Positions 26,778 through 38,323 of a stretch of DNA of 64,000 bases are shown piece by piece (within the stretch, counting starts at the first letter, position 1; each line of letters begins with the position of its first letter). The stretch covers positions 2,967,501-3,031,500 of the forward strand of contig CP126194.1 in assembly GCA_030272155.1 (NCBI GenBank), in the 5' to 3' direction. Position numbers and translations under genes: made by a program. This DNA is from Tetradesmus obliquus. Taxonomy: Eukaryota > Chlorophyta > Chlorophyceae > Sphaeropleales > Scenedesmaceae. A model generated the notes under the pieces. That model was not told the origin of the DNA, did not search any database, and worked only from the letters and a program-made list of their open reading frames with translations.

Positions 26778-27985
26778 ATGCAGCAGCAACTGCTGCGGCG
26801 CAGAGCATGCAGCACCGTGCTGGTGCTGCTCGCCGCTGCTGCCGCCTGCGTAGCAGCAAAGCCCAACGATGCAGAGATGCAGATCGGGCCTAACATCAAA
26901 ATGAAGGTCAAGAAGCTCGACACAGAGGACCTCCCGAAAGCCTCAAACCCTTATGAGGGCAAGCCCTATGCGGGCTGCGAGGGAGGCTACTGTGCCTCCG
27001 ATGACTTCGCAGTTGAAGTGAAGTTCTGGCGTGCAGCAAACAAGGGTGATGTGAAGGCAGTCAAGAAGCTGCTGGCCAATAAGGCCCTGAACATCACTCG
27101 CAACATTGTGCCGGACAGTGAGGGCTTTGCGCGCGTGGTGGATGTGGCGATGTGGACAGCCTCGTCCAAAGGCCACGTGGAGGTCATGAAGGTGCGCAGC
27201 GGCGCAAGTGTTATATTTGTGTTACATGTGGTGTTATCTTGAGTCGTCAGCAATGATGTAGGGGCTGTGACCCGTACAAGCTGTCAGTGAGCAGGCAGCT
27301 GGGCAGCAACCAGCCGCCCGCCACATTAGCAGGGCCCAGTGACAGGTTACACAGCCAGCAGCGCAGACGGAGCTGCACACTGACAGCGAAATGCTCGTCA
27401 TCCATTGTTGCGTGGCGCACCAAACCATGGCAGCATCAGCAGCAACTGCCAGTTCATGCTCCACGCCACGGCACTACCAACAAACATCTCACTGTCTGCA
27501 CCGCTGGTCTGCACTGCTGCTGTAGCTGCTGCTGGCGCACCCTGGCGTGAAGGACTTATACAAGTATGAGGATGGCCACACGCTGGACCTGGCAGCCATG
27601 GCTGGGCACAAGGCCATGGTGGAGCTGCTGCTCAAGGAGAATATGCCTGTGGGGCCCAGCGCCATGGCACATGCAGCACACTACAACCACACTGACATCA
27701 TGGGGGTGCGTTACGGCTGAGAGTAGAGCGCAGGTGCAGCGCACGCAGCTGTGGAGCCGATGTGCCAAGCAGAGGCAGCTGAAGGGTGGTGGGCAGCAGT
27801 TTTCTGTGTGGATCCTGTAGGGTTGAGTGAGGCGGCAGTGATCATGCTGCAGCAGCAGTAAGCATAGCCGGCTGCAGTATGGTTCCCTGTTCCCGATGCG
27901 CCAGCCGCAACTGCCTGTTTGCTTGCCAATAAGGCTGCCGCCAGGTTCACGCTCATACTGTGCCATGCCGCTGCTGCTGCCCACA

Positions 27986-28027
<42 letters not shown>

Positions 28028-31000
28028 CACAACTGCTGCTGCTGCCGCAGCTGCTGCTGAGCAAGCCGATGGACCTGAAGGCCACCATGCAGGCCATCTC
28101 AGGCGGCGCCAGCCCGCAGATGGCCAGCATCATCATCACAGCCATGAAGATGAGCGAGGCGGCAAATGGTGAGACGGCATGCAGATAATTGCGTGCAGCT
28201 TAATGTTGTGCAGCTGGCAAATGCCGCAGCATGTCCTGCAGCAGTGCGTTAGCAAGGCACGGATATGCAAAGGCGCTGGGCAAAGCTAGGATCCAGCACA
28301 GCGCCAAGCACTGCCCCTGTCATATGTCAGGCATGCGATTGGGCAACAGGCCAAACACAGCATCAGTTCCAACCTAACGTTCTGCCAAGAGATGAGCAGC
28401 TATCAACTGTCGCTCTTTGTTTACACCCCACCCGGCTTCTCTGAAAATCTCATAATGTGCCGTGCCGCGCTTTTCACACGCCTGCAGCTAAGGAGAACGA
28501 GAAGCGCCAGACGCGCCACGACTTCAAGGCCGAGTTTGTGCAGATCGCTGCCGCCAAGGGCAACACTGAGGTGCTCAAGCAGCTGCTGGCAGAGTACGAC
28601 ATCCCCTGGACTGCAGCACAGGTGCGGCGGCCTTTGTGTAGGACGCACTGAGATTGTAGAACCTACTAGTAATACACTTAGTGTGCTTTATAGCGTGCTG
28701 GTACCTGAAGCAGAGCTGCAGTCAGCGCAGCACAACACGAGCGCTGCTGCGGACACCCATGAGTATCCAACCAACTGCCGACCTGCTGGCCGCATTTGTC
28801 TGGTCCCGCAGAGCCTTGTCAAGTCTGCGGCCGAGAACGGCAACCGCGAGGTGTTTGACCTCATCATGAGTGCCGGCTCCATCCAAGAGGATCAGGAGGA
28901 GCTGGAGGAGGCAGTGGGCACAGCACTCAAGGTGGCGGCAGGTGCGGCGGCCCGCTGTTTGCAAACAGTAATTGTTTCTTTGTAGCTGGCTGTGGCAGAA
29001 TGCGGTTGTTGTACACACCAGCAATAGGCAGGCAGGCGGTGCCATTGCTGCAATTTCTGTGTGTAGTTGTGTTGCATATTCAGGTTCTGGTTCTGCTTTG
29101 CTGCTGCAGAGACTGGGTCGGAGGCAATTGCCGACTACCTGATTGAGAAGCACCCCAGTGAGACCAAGCAGCACTGCAAGCCGGTCATCTTCAGGGCATA
29201 CAAGTGAGCGGGGCAGGCGGCACAGTGCAGGGCAGGGCAGCCGGCGCAGCACAGGCAGTGCAGCGCAGGGCAGTGTGAGCAGTGCAGTGCAGGCATCGTC
29301 AGGGGCCTGCATGTGACAGAGCCATTGGAGCCCCAGCAACAAATTTCACACAACAAGCATTGCAGCACACTCGCAGGCCATGAACACGAGCCCGCTGCGC
29401 CCGTGCAACAGTGTAGCACAGGCAGCCTGATAACGCCGCGCCAATCAAGGTTGACGGCTGCTCCTCACACATCGTGCTGCTGCTGCTGCTGCTGCTGCTG
29501 CTGCAGGTATGGCCACTTTGGTGTCGCTGACGCCCTGACAGAGGAGCTCTGCACCATTGACAAGGCTGGCCCTAAGCTCAAGGAGGCTGAGTGGCTGGGC
29601 AAGCTGGCTGTTGCAGCACGCGAGGGCGATGCAGCAGCTGTAAAAGAGCTGCTGAAGAACCCTGATGCCGGCAAGCTGATTGCCAAGCTGCAGTACCGGC
29701 TGGTGAGCAGCAGTGAGCATGCAAGCATGCATTCACCACAAGCATGCATTTGCCGCAAGCATGCAAGCATGCATCGTAACCTGCGGGCAGTGAGCTTGCA
29801 AGAAGCACTCAGACGAACCTGTGAAGCAGGCTGGTGCAGCGTGCCTGGAGTAGCGGCAACGGCCGGTGGCGTGTCTTGTGCACCCTGCCTGTGTCATAAA
29901 CACAGCAGCGGTTTGCCACATCATACCAGCACCAGCTCCTCACAACGTCTCATACTGCGCACCTATATGCGACGTCAACACCACCCACTCTTCAATTGTT
30001 GCTGCTGCGCAGACCGACCCGAAGAGTGGCAAGAAGGGCCCCTTGATGGCCCCTCACCCCGTCAACGACCCCCTGGTCAGCGCAGCCAAGGGCTGCCACG
30101 CAGAGGTTGTCCAGCTGCTGGCAGACAAGCACGTGCTGTGCGCGGCCTGCGCTGCTGCGGAGGCTGCGCGCAAGGGGTGCAGCAAGATCACAATGGACTT
30201 GGCCATGGGCCACGGCAAGGCCATGATGCAGGTACGGTTGTGTGCATGCGTGTGTGTGGGTGTGTGCGGGGTTGCATGCATGTTTTTGCAGATGGGCGGG
30301 CGTGCGGTTGAGTGTGTGCCGTTGCGGTGGCCATGGGCCACGGCAAGGCCATGATGCAGATGCGGTTGTGTGCATGCGTGTGTGCGGGTGGACATGTCTG
30401 TGTGCTGGTGCATGTGGGCGTGCGTGATATTGAGTGCGTGTGCCTTGTGTGTGCAGTTGTGCTGGCCATGGGACACGGCAAGGCCATGATGCAGGTGCGG
30501 CTGCGGCTGCACTTGTGTATGTGTTTGCGTGCGGGCGTGTGGGATGCAAATGCAATGCAGGGACAGCAATGCTGATGGCTTTGCGGCGGCGGCTTTGCGG
30601 CTGTGTGTGTAGGTGTTTATGATACCTGCGTCATCACATGAATCAATGCTGCTGCTGCTGTGTCTTGCCGGTTCTGCTCCAGCTTCCCTGCAAGCATAAC
30701 TGACCTCGCTGCTGCTGCTGCTGCTGCTCAGGATGACGGCGACACCATCGACCCGGCGCTGCGTGTGGTGGCGTACAGCATGGAGGAGGGCAACTGGGAG
30801 CTGGTGGCATGGATGATCGCGCACCACGCCTCGGCCGAGCTGGGGCCATACTTCCTGCCAGCCATTGCACAGGCGGGTGCAGCGCAGGTTTAGACTGCCA
30901 TCTTGATCTTTGTGCTTGTGGCTCAAGGGCCAGATAGGCCGCGCTCATACCATCACGGACACAGCAAAGTTATGGTGTTGTTTAATGTAGCATGGCGCCT

Positions 31001-31118
31001 TCCAACATGGCAGCGAGTTTGGGCTGAGGACACCAGGGCAGAAGAGCTTGGACCGCCGACTCTGCACCTGCTGCTGTGCAAGTTGGCGTGGTTATGTTCA
31101 CAAAGGTGAACCGTGCTG

Positions 31119-31151
<33 letters not shown>

Positions 31152-31683
31152 AGGAGGGCAAGGTGGACGACCTGGCTAAGATGCTGGACGTGCTCAAGAA
31201 GGCAGGCTACGACAAGACACAGTACTTCAAGGACCAGGTGCGCGGCGCGGCCTGCAGCACAATCCGTGCTATCTGTAATGCGCAGTGCGGGCTGTTTGAG
31301 GGTGTAGATGCATGCAGCCAGATGTGTGCGGCTCTTGCACCACCTGGCGCAGTACTGACTGCCTCATCTCTGTGATTTTGACCCGCAACGGTTGCGTTCC
31401 ATGCCTTCCAGCAAACTAGCCGTAGCTCTACTTTACTTCATGTCCTAAGCACAAGTTGCCCTTCTCTTGCTCCTGCTGCTGCTGCTGTTGGTGCTGCTTG
31501 CTCCTCCTCAACCTTACCGCACTGCAGGTCCACAGCGCCAAGATCACTGCTGCGCTGGGTGGCAATGTGGAGCTGCTGCTGAAGCTGGAGGAGCATGCAG
31601 CACCACTCACAGACGAGGAGAAGGCAGCAGACATGCGGCGCAAGGGTGGGCCTGAGGGCGGCCCAGGCAGGGACGAGCTGTGA
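26778..31683 (+). CDS. Secretory-pathway ankyrin-type repeat protein
   Basis: Eleven exons (26778-27191, 27526-27705, 28051-28168, 28488-28621, 28812-28941, 29110-29203, 29507-29702, 30013-30231, 30732-30887, 31154-31237, 31528-31683) join in phase to 626 residues. The start gives a signal peptide: MQQQLLRRR, then a hydrophobic VLVLLAAAAACVAA core. The body has repeated ankyrin-like helix pairs such as FWRAANKGDVKAVKKLL, LDLAAMAGHKAMVELLL, VQIAAAKGNTEVLKQLL, LVKSAAENGNREVFDLIM, LAVAAREGDAAAVKELL and LVSAAKGCHAEVVQLLA, followed by more divergent ones. The C-terminus is charged (KGGPEGGPGRDEL). RDEL at the very end resembles an ER-retention KDEL/HDEL signal, so the product is probably an ER-lumen protein. 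No enzymatic domain; specific partner unknown. Confidence 0.85.
29714..29776 (+). repeat. Cluster of AAGCATGCA repeats in intron
   Basis: Five overlapping copies of GCAAGCATGCA-like units follow the donor of the seventh ankyrin-gene exon. The unit is partly palindromic (GCATGC). Confidence 0.8.
30201..30494 (+). repeat. Tandem triplication of an exon end and splice donor
   Basis: A 31-base block that ends the eighth ankyrin-gene exon (30201-30231) recurs at 30329-30359 and 30464-30494, spaced 128 and 135 bases, with GT-rich intron sequence copied as well. Donors read CAG-GTACGG, CAG-ATGCGG (destroyed) and CAG-GTGCGG. Confidence 0.95.
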
Positions 31684-33271
31684 AGAAAGGTGCAGGCATT
31701 GCCTGTGCCTTACACCAGCAGCAGCAGCAGAGCAACACAACGCAACGCAACTTGAACAGGTGCTGAGATTTGGCGTGCTTTGATCTGGCCCTCCTGCAGG
31801 AGCCCTTGGGGGGGGTGAGGTTGGGAGACAGCAGATGCGGGGCGCAGAGCGTTGTGCGCATTCTGTGCTGTCTGCAGCGGGAGGGTTTCCTGCAGATGCG
31901 CTAGCAAGGAGCAGCTGTGTAGTACATGGTAGATCAGTGGCACAAAGAGAACGGACGGTGTGTATGTCATGTGCATTTGGCCAGTGATTTGTTATCGGGC
32001 TGTTTGCTGCTTGCTTCATCTGTGAGCAGCGCAAACCAATGGATGCCGTGCTGTGGCATCAAGTACTTGTTGGTGTCGGGCTGCTGCACATGCAGCCCTT
32101 AGGCTTTACACACCTTGTGGCTTGACGCACCATTGTGATTACGATATGCACAGCTGCAGAGCTGCAGCCAAGACAGTCTTCTGCAAACATGGAATACCAA
32201 TTTGCAGCAGCAGTTTGTTGTGGCAGCTGCAGGCCCACCGGCAGCTGCGGAACAATCAAGGCCTGATGTTGATGGGCGCCAGCTACTGACGCACTTTGCA
32301 TGCTGCGCGTACTGCTGTGCCTTACCGTAGTACTGCAGCAGGACGGTCAGTGCCTTGTACTAAGACTGCCAGCAGGTTGTGTAACACTGTTATCTGGCAC
32401 ATGGCCGGCTGCTTTACAGCAAACATGTGTCGGCAGTTGTCGGGTAACATCAACATTCTGTTCCGTCCGTGCCTGACGCACTGAAGTCTTTGCAGCGCTC
32501 TGCCGCTGCTGCTTCTGCTGCTGCTGTGTGTATAGCAGCCCTTGAACTGCTGCTCGTCTCTAATGACAAACCATGTGCAGTACAACTCATGAAACATCAG
32601 AACAAGCTACATACTCCTTACACCTCAGGCCAGCAAACTTGCTCCACTTGGCAATTGCAATTCGTTGCAGGGCATGGACGCAGACAGGCGCAACAACTGC
32701 GCGCACCACAGCTTCGCATACCACAAGGCGCTAGCACTGTTTTAACACGATGGTAGCATCTAGCATTGTCAGTATGCGTGTAATGTGCATCCATACTCAG
32801 AACAGCCGCATCGCCTTGCCGCCATGCTGCATACCACTGCGCATCGCATGCGCTTGCACCAACAGAATGTATTCTTTGCAGAATCGAAGTGTTCCACCTC
32901 ATGCCGAGCTTCAAACCAGCTTGTCCACTCGAACATCCATACTGAGCATGCACTAGCTAGTCCCGCCAATGCAGTCATGTCCAGGATCCAGCTGCTGCAC
33001 CAGACCAGGCACTGGCTGCCAAGACGCACCATGTGCGGTGCATGCTTGAGGCTGCCCACAATAGCCAGTCTCCGACATTGAGTATGACAATGACACCATC
33101 ACAGCCATGACCACTATGTGCCACACTATGTGCCACACATTACATTACATTACATGCTCCACTCAACGAGGAGTGGGAACCCCAGACTCCCACTCCTCTA
33201 CGTGCCACTACGTGCCACACCTCACCGCGCGTAGCCATGCTGAGCCGTACAACCACCTTCCTTGCACCACA
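31684..33271. other. Convergent 3' flanks of the ankyrin-type and septin-like genes
   Basis: Open frames here are short and inconsistent, and no domain was recognised. A TGTAA on the plus strand occurs near 32380. The right part holds the minus-strand poly(A) cluster and hairpin listed separately. Confidence 0.4.
33140..33198 (-). terminator. Triple TGTAA poly(A) signal next to an 11-base-pair hairpin
   Basis: Three contiguous TTACA units (33140-33154) read as TGTAA three times on the minus strand, about 120 bases past the stop at 33272. Just upstream in that direction, 33168-33178 and 33188-33198 are perfect 11-base inverted arms with a 9-base loop. TGTAA is the known poly(A) signal of chlorophyte algae; the hairpin's role is inference. 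Confidence 0.6.
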
Positions 33272-36019
33272 TCAGGCTGCATTGCAGCGCCCGCCGCGGC
33301 GCCAAAAGGAGGGCAGGCGCATCACGCTAGCCGTCATCGCATCAGCGAGGCAGGCATAAGGTTTCCAAAAGGCCTGCAGCTGAAATGACGAAACTAAAAC
33401 CTCCTTCTTGTATGCAGCCAGCTCCTTGTTGACACTGTCAAGATCAGCTGCCGCCTCCTCCTTGCCCTTCTTCAGCTGCTCCCGCAGCTGAACAACCTGT
33501 TTGGAGAGTTGCTCGTGGGCTGTGGGGTCTACAGCAGCAGGCAGTGCTCCTTCCTTGCAGGCTGCAGCAGCCAGCACCGGCAGCTTTCTGCCTGCTGCAT
33601 TGTAGGCGTCACTGAAGCGGATGAACTGGTCCCATGAGCGGTTGAGCAGCCCATACACCTGTGCATACATGTACGCATGTGGCAGGCACCAGCGCCGTGA
33701 GATTTGGTTTCACAGCACGCCTGTGCTCGAGTATGGGCCTACTTGTGCCGAATGTCTGGGAATGTTTGGGAATTGACAGGCAGATAGTTGTGCTGGCAGC
33801 AGCTGCACCTTGCCAGGCCTCCGGTTAAGCTTGACCATCACCCAGACAACACACACGGTTTGCAAACAAATTGATGTTTGTGGAACATGCAGCTTCACAA
33901 GGCATTCTCATGCAAGTTTGCTGTTCTGCTCCCACAGCTGATGCTGCATATTGACACTGTAGTCTGTGTGTACGCCTGCTGTGTCAAAGAGTCAGCCTGA
34001 GGCACTGCGCCTCTGTGACGCTGTTACAACAGTGTTATGTTGTGTCAGCATGACAGTTACAGCTACAGGTTATGACATGCCGTGAGTTGGCAGGTATGAA
34101 GAAGAGAAAGGAAGTATGTTGCAACGCTGTCAAGCGTGTGCAGGCAATGTGGCCGTCAAATGTCACAAGGTAACAAATCCAGTGCTACAACACCCTCAGG
34201 TGTGCACTACTGCATTCAACCTACTGTGGCAAATGAGCCGGCTGCTGCGGCACAGGCATTCTGCCAGGAAGAGGTGTGCAGAGCGGCATCGCAGCTGAAC
34301 ATGAATGCAACTGGAAAATGACATTCCTGTACGCCGTAATCTGCCGTCTGCAGTCAGGCGTCCTCGCACCTCATTGCCAGCCACAAGCTCCAGCAGCAGC
34401 CTGATTCCATCAGAGCCCTCCTCGCCTGCAGCAGCTGCTGCTGAGGCTGCCCCCCAGCGTGTGTGCAGCAGCAGGGGCAGCTGGATGCCTCCTGGCGTGG
34501 ACTGCGCAGCCGGCCTGCACAGGCAGCAGGCGACAGCACAGCAAACCATGTAGCACGGGGGAAAACCGTCAGCAATGTGGGGCTGTGATTAAGCCTGCTG
34601 CAGGACAGCAAAGGCAAGCACCTTCAACTGACCATAGGGCTTACAAGCCTTTACAACAACGCTGCTACCTGAACGCTGCTCAATGCACCACCACGCCCTC
34701 TTTGTTCACCCGCTGCAGCAGGTCTAATATTTGTGGCCAGCCCTGGCACAGCCTACTGTGTACTGCAGCCACAACACACCAACCTGTACACGTTGATGCT
34801 GTCACTGGCACTGAATCCAGGCACGTATTCAGCCGGTCGTGAGAGCGTCTGCTGCACAGCCTCGCAGCACACAGCCGCCTCGTGTGCTGTCACGGCATCT
34901 GCCTTGCCCACAACAGGCAGCACAGCGGCATGCTTGCAGAGGCTTGCCATCAGGGCCAGATCGGCGCGGGAGGGGCCGTGTGGGGGCATGAAGTAGATGC
35001 AGGCGGTGATGCTGTGATGCAGGAAGCCACAGGTCAGGGACCTGCAGTACAAGAACGCACAACAGGTATGGTGCCTGGGATGCAAAACTTGGAGTTGTAG
35101 CACGTGATTTGATAGCTTTGATTGTAACAGTGTGCTGTGATGTGCTGTGGCCCTTGCAGCTCACCAGGCAGCTGTACTGCATCTATTGTTGTAGCGCTGA
35201 CAGTCGTAGGCGAGCATTCACTTGACATGCACAACGTTAATATGCCGACTCCGCATCCTTGATACCTTCTGCCGCCGTGTTTGATATCAGCCTGATATCA
35301 GCCTGATATCACCTGAGGTGGCTGTCTGTCACTGCTGATGGGTTACAGCTGTCTGTGCTAGCACCAGAGCCTCACTTGCTCAGCGCCTTGAGTCCTCCTG
35401 CGCTGCCCTGCAGCAGCTGGTAGTTCTGCTCCTGCTGCTGCAGCAGGAAGGTGATCACCGCCTCCTCGTAGCTTGCAGTGCTGGTGCTGGAGCCGTGGCC
35501 GGGGCAGTCCTGCAAAGGGATCCAAAAAGGGGCACATGACAGAAAATGAAGTGTTGCATGGTCTCTGTGGAAGAGGGAGTGAAGGGGGCTGTTACTACCA
35601 CGGTATGACACCGTCTGTCATATCACGCATCCACGTCAGTGCAATGCTGCCGCAGAGTGCATGCCAGCTGCTGAGCCTTTTTTTCTACATTTGCACACCG
35701 TGCCTACCTGGAATGTGTAGACCAGCTCCCTGCATGCCGTAGGGCACACAATGGGTGGCAGTTTTGTGGCGAATGCCCCTGATCCAGACAGCAGCACTGC
35801 GTGGGGGTCGGCAGCAGGCCCAATGCCAGCTGCTTCTGCTGCAGGACTGGGCACCCCAGCGTAAGAGTCCAAGGTTGTTGAGTCAGCTGCTGCACCCAGC
35901 AGCTGTGCGCACATGCAGAAAAAGCTGGTTTTGCCGGTTCCGCTGGCTCCACAGACAAGCAGATTGATTGGGGTGTTGATGGGGCGCATGTCAAGCTTGG
36001 GAGTGAAGGGGCGCGCCCG

Positions 36020-36083
<64 letters not shown>

Positions 36084-36156
36084 ACTGCTGCACCATCGTC
36101 CGCAGCAGGGGTGCCACATGGTTGCGCCACGTGAGGATTGTTGTCAGGATTGGCAC
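33272..36156 (-). CDS. Septin-like GTPase (5' end and middle exons uncertain)
   Basis: Firm minus-strand exons are 35708-36156, 35376-35509 and 35041 to about 34800, in phase with each other. They give a P-loop CGASGTGKTSF, a G3-like DCPGHG where septins have DTPGFG, then SITACIYFMPPHG and VLPVVGKAD, matching the septin HACLYFI and AKAD (G4) positions. A likely exon from 34501 to about 34310 carries ELVAGNEVRGRL, like the septin V-x-G-x-x-VRGR element. The last exon, 33272-33658, has a coiled coil (QVVQLREQLKKGKEE), as many septins do, but its link to the rest is inferred. A polyalanine run (GCT repeat, 36021-36080) precedes the GTPase domain. Septins form filaments at membranes; Chlamydomonas has one. 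The start codon was not found. Confidence 0.62.
36021..36080 (-). repeat. Twenty-unit triplet run coding polyalanine
   Basis: Twenty uninterrupted GCT units on the plus strand, in frame as alanine codons of the septin-like gene, just ahead of the P-loop. Confidence 0.92.
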
Positions 36157-36932
36157 CTGTGCAGCGATGCAAAGCTCAGTATGTTACTCAATGTGGGGTG
36201 CATTTGCAGAGCCTGCAGTAGTAATGGCTATAGTCGTGTCTGCTGTACTGCAGCCGGGCAGCATTGGAAATCGAGAGCTGCAGCCTGCAGCATACATTGT
36301 GCTTTGAAGGTGACGCAATCTACTGTAACCTGGGTACTGCACCTGAAATGAACGTGCTCTCAGTTGAAGACATGCTGCGGCAGGAACGAGGGCTGCTGGG
36401 ACCGGAAAGCAGTTCAAAGTCACTCATGCCGCTGACAGCACAAGCTGGCACTCCAGAGAAAAAAAACGACGCGAAGTACTAAAACGTACACAGTATTTTC
36501 ATCAGGTACGTGGTTCCCGTCGAAGCTGATCATGTGCATCTCCTATCCGTGCTCCAAGGTTGTGTCGCCGGAACAAGCCGTCTGGCCCGCCCACGTCCGG
36601 AATCATCAGAAGGTTGATCCTGACCTAAAGGCAGGCACTGTCAACTTTTTCACTTTGCAAATGTCACTGAGTCTCGCATTGCACTTTAGCATATGCATGG
36701 TGAAGTTCTGCCTGCCAGGCAGGCTCACCGTGATCAAAGCCTTGGACGCGACGCCAGTCGACGCTTGGTGTTTAGATGTGTGGTTGGCTGCCTCGTAATA
36801 AAATTATAGCCTGTTTCCATGGTTAATATTCCGTCAGCGGACGGCGGTTGCCGATGCTGACCATTGGTCGAGTCAGCAGTTCAACGCTCACAAGCATCGT
36901 TGTCGTCCGGGTGGCACAAGCGCGACGACAGC
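36157..36932. other. Upstream region between septin-like and small polyQ genes
   Basis: Should contain missing 5' exons of the septin-like gene and the start of the next plus-strand gene. An ATG frame at about 36350-36482 (plus) encodes roughly 45 residues, including EDMLRQERGLLGPE, without recognised homology. Confidence 0.3.
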
Positions 36933-37554
36933 ATGATATCACCAAGCAACATACTTGAGGATACATTCTTCCAACAGATGCAGGGCTACCGAAAGAGGAG
37001 CATTCTGTTCAGAAAAGTAATCTGCTGTCTGCTGACAAAGCTGAACAACCAAGATGCATTCTGCTTTCATGATCCACAGCAGCAGCAACCCGGCCAGCTG
37101 CCTTTTGCGGCCGGGTGCTGCGCACAAAACTAATGCTAGGTGAGCAAGGGCTCAGCTTGGGGCCAGGGGCTGAGCTTTGGCACACTGAATCGATGCGTGT
37201 CTTGACCAGCCCTTGGCAGGCAGCTCTGTGCCACACAATCATGACACGGTCAGCAGCCCAACGCCCAGTTGCCCAGCATTGCTGCTATCTGCTGATCAGA
37301 CACCTATGCAAACGGCCTGAAGTCGCTACTGGACACCCTGTAGCGTGTTTCTTGCATGGCATAGCATGCTTTTGCCCGCGCACCCATCAGCACGTTGCAA
37401 CTGCTTGACATGCGTGCAATTGCTGCCCTCTGCGCTTGCAGTAGGCAGGCAGTGGTGTGCAACTGGACACGTGGTGGAGCAAGGGGCGGCTACTTGACAC
37501 CAATGGGTCCTGCACTTCAGCAGCAGGCGGGCGCTGCAGGCAGGCTGCAGTTCA

Positions 37555-37599
<45 letters not shown>

Positions 37600-38323
37600 G
37601 GCGCATTCTCAGCGAGGTGAGCAACCATGGCATGGCATGGCAGGCGCTGCTAGCCCTTCTTGCCAGGTGTGTTTGACTGCTGCAACCTCTGCAACTTCTG
37701 CAAAGTTGGTGCACAACAAAGCACCATGCCCGTGCTTGCTGAGCGCAACTTGTACTGGCACGCACAAGATTGAACAGGCTAAGTTGATGTCAACCCTGTC
37801 AAATCATGACGGGCTGCACGACAATGGGTACCTTGTCAGTGCCACTGGCAGCGTTGGAACATCAATTGTCTGTCTGCAGTAGGGCGGTGGTTGCTGGGAC
37901 ATCCTCTGCATGCATGCAGCCACGAATTTTTTACAGTAAGAGCGGCTTGTCACCTTGCTGCTGCCTGCCATTTCAAATCAAATTGATTTCCACACAAACA
38001 TGCCTTGCAAATGCAGGTGGACAAGCAGAAGTCAACCGGCACGTCAGTTATTGATGCAGCAGCCAAAGCAGCCAAGGTGCGAGGTGCAGCAACATGCATG
38101 GTGCAGCTGGCTCATCTGGCTAAGGTGGTGCTCTGGTGTGGGAGAGTGCTCACCTGCCTTTCTGCCTGTGGTGTCTTGATACCAGGTGCAGCTGCAGCCA
38201 CGTGACGCAATGAGGTTTGCTCAGGCAATCAACTTCTGTCACTGCTGCTTTTACGCCTTGCTGTTCTGCCTTGAATTGCAGGAGCTGGGCAAGGCAGCCA
38301 AGCAGGCACTGCAGGGTCACTGA
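36933..38323 (+). CDS. Unrecognised small gene with polyglutamine tract
   Basis: Candidate exons: 36933-37016 (MISPSNILEDTFFQQM, ending at AAA-GTAATC), about 37441-37615 (RGGYLTPMGPALQQQ, 14 glutamines, RRILSE), 38017-38079 (VDKQKSTGTSVIDAAAKAAK) and 38281-38323 (ELGKAAKQALQGH and stop). The last three have clean acceptors and donors, but the join to the first exon is not in phase, so an exon is missing or the start differs. The product would be short and hydrophilic, with a helical Lys/Ala-rich C-terminus. I do not recognise a family. A TGTAA lies at 38699-38703. Confidence 0.4.
37557..37598 (+). repeat. CAG run encoding polyglutamine
   Basis: Thirteen CAG units followed by CAA, in frame as fourteen glutamines in the small unrecognised gene. 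Confidence 0.9.
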
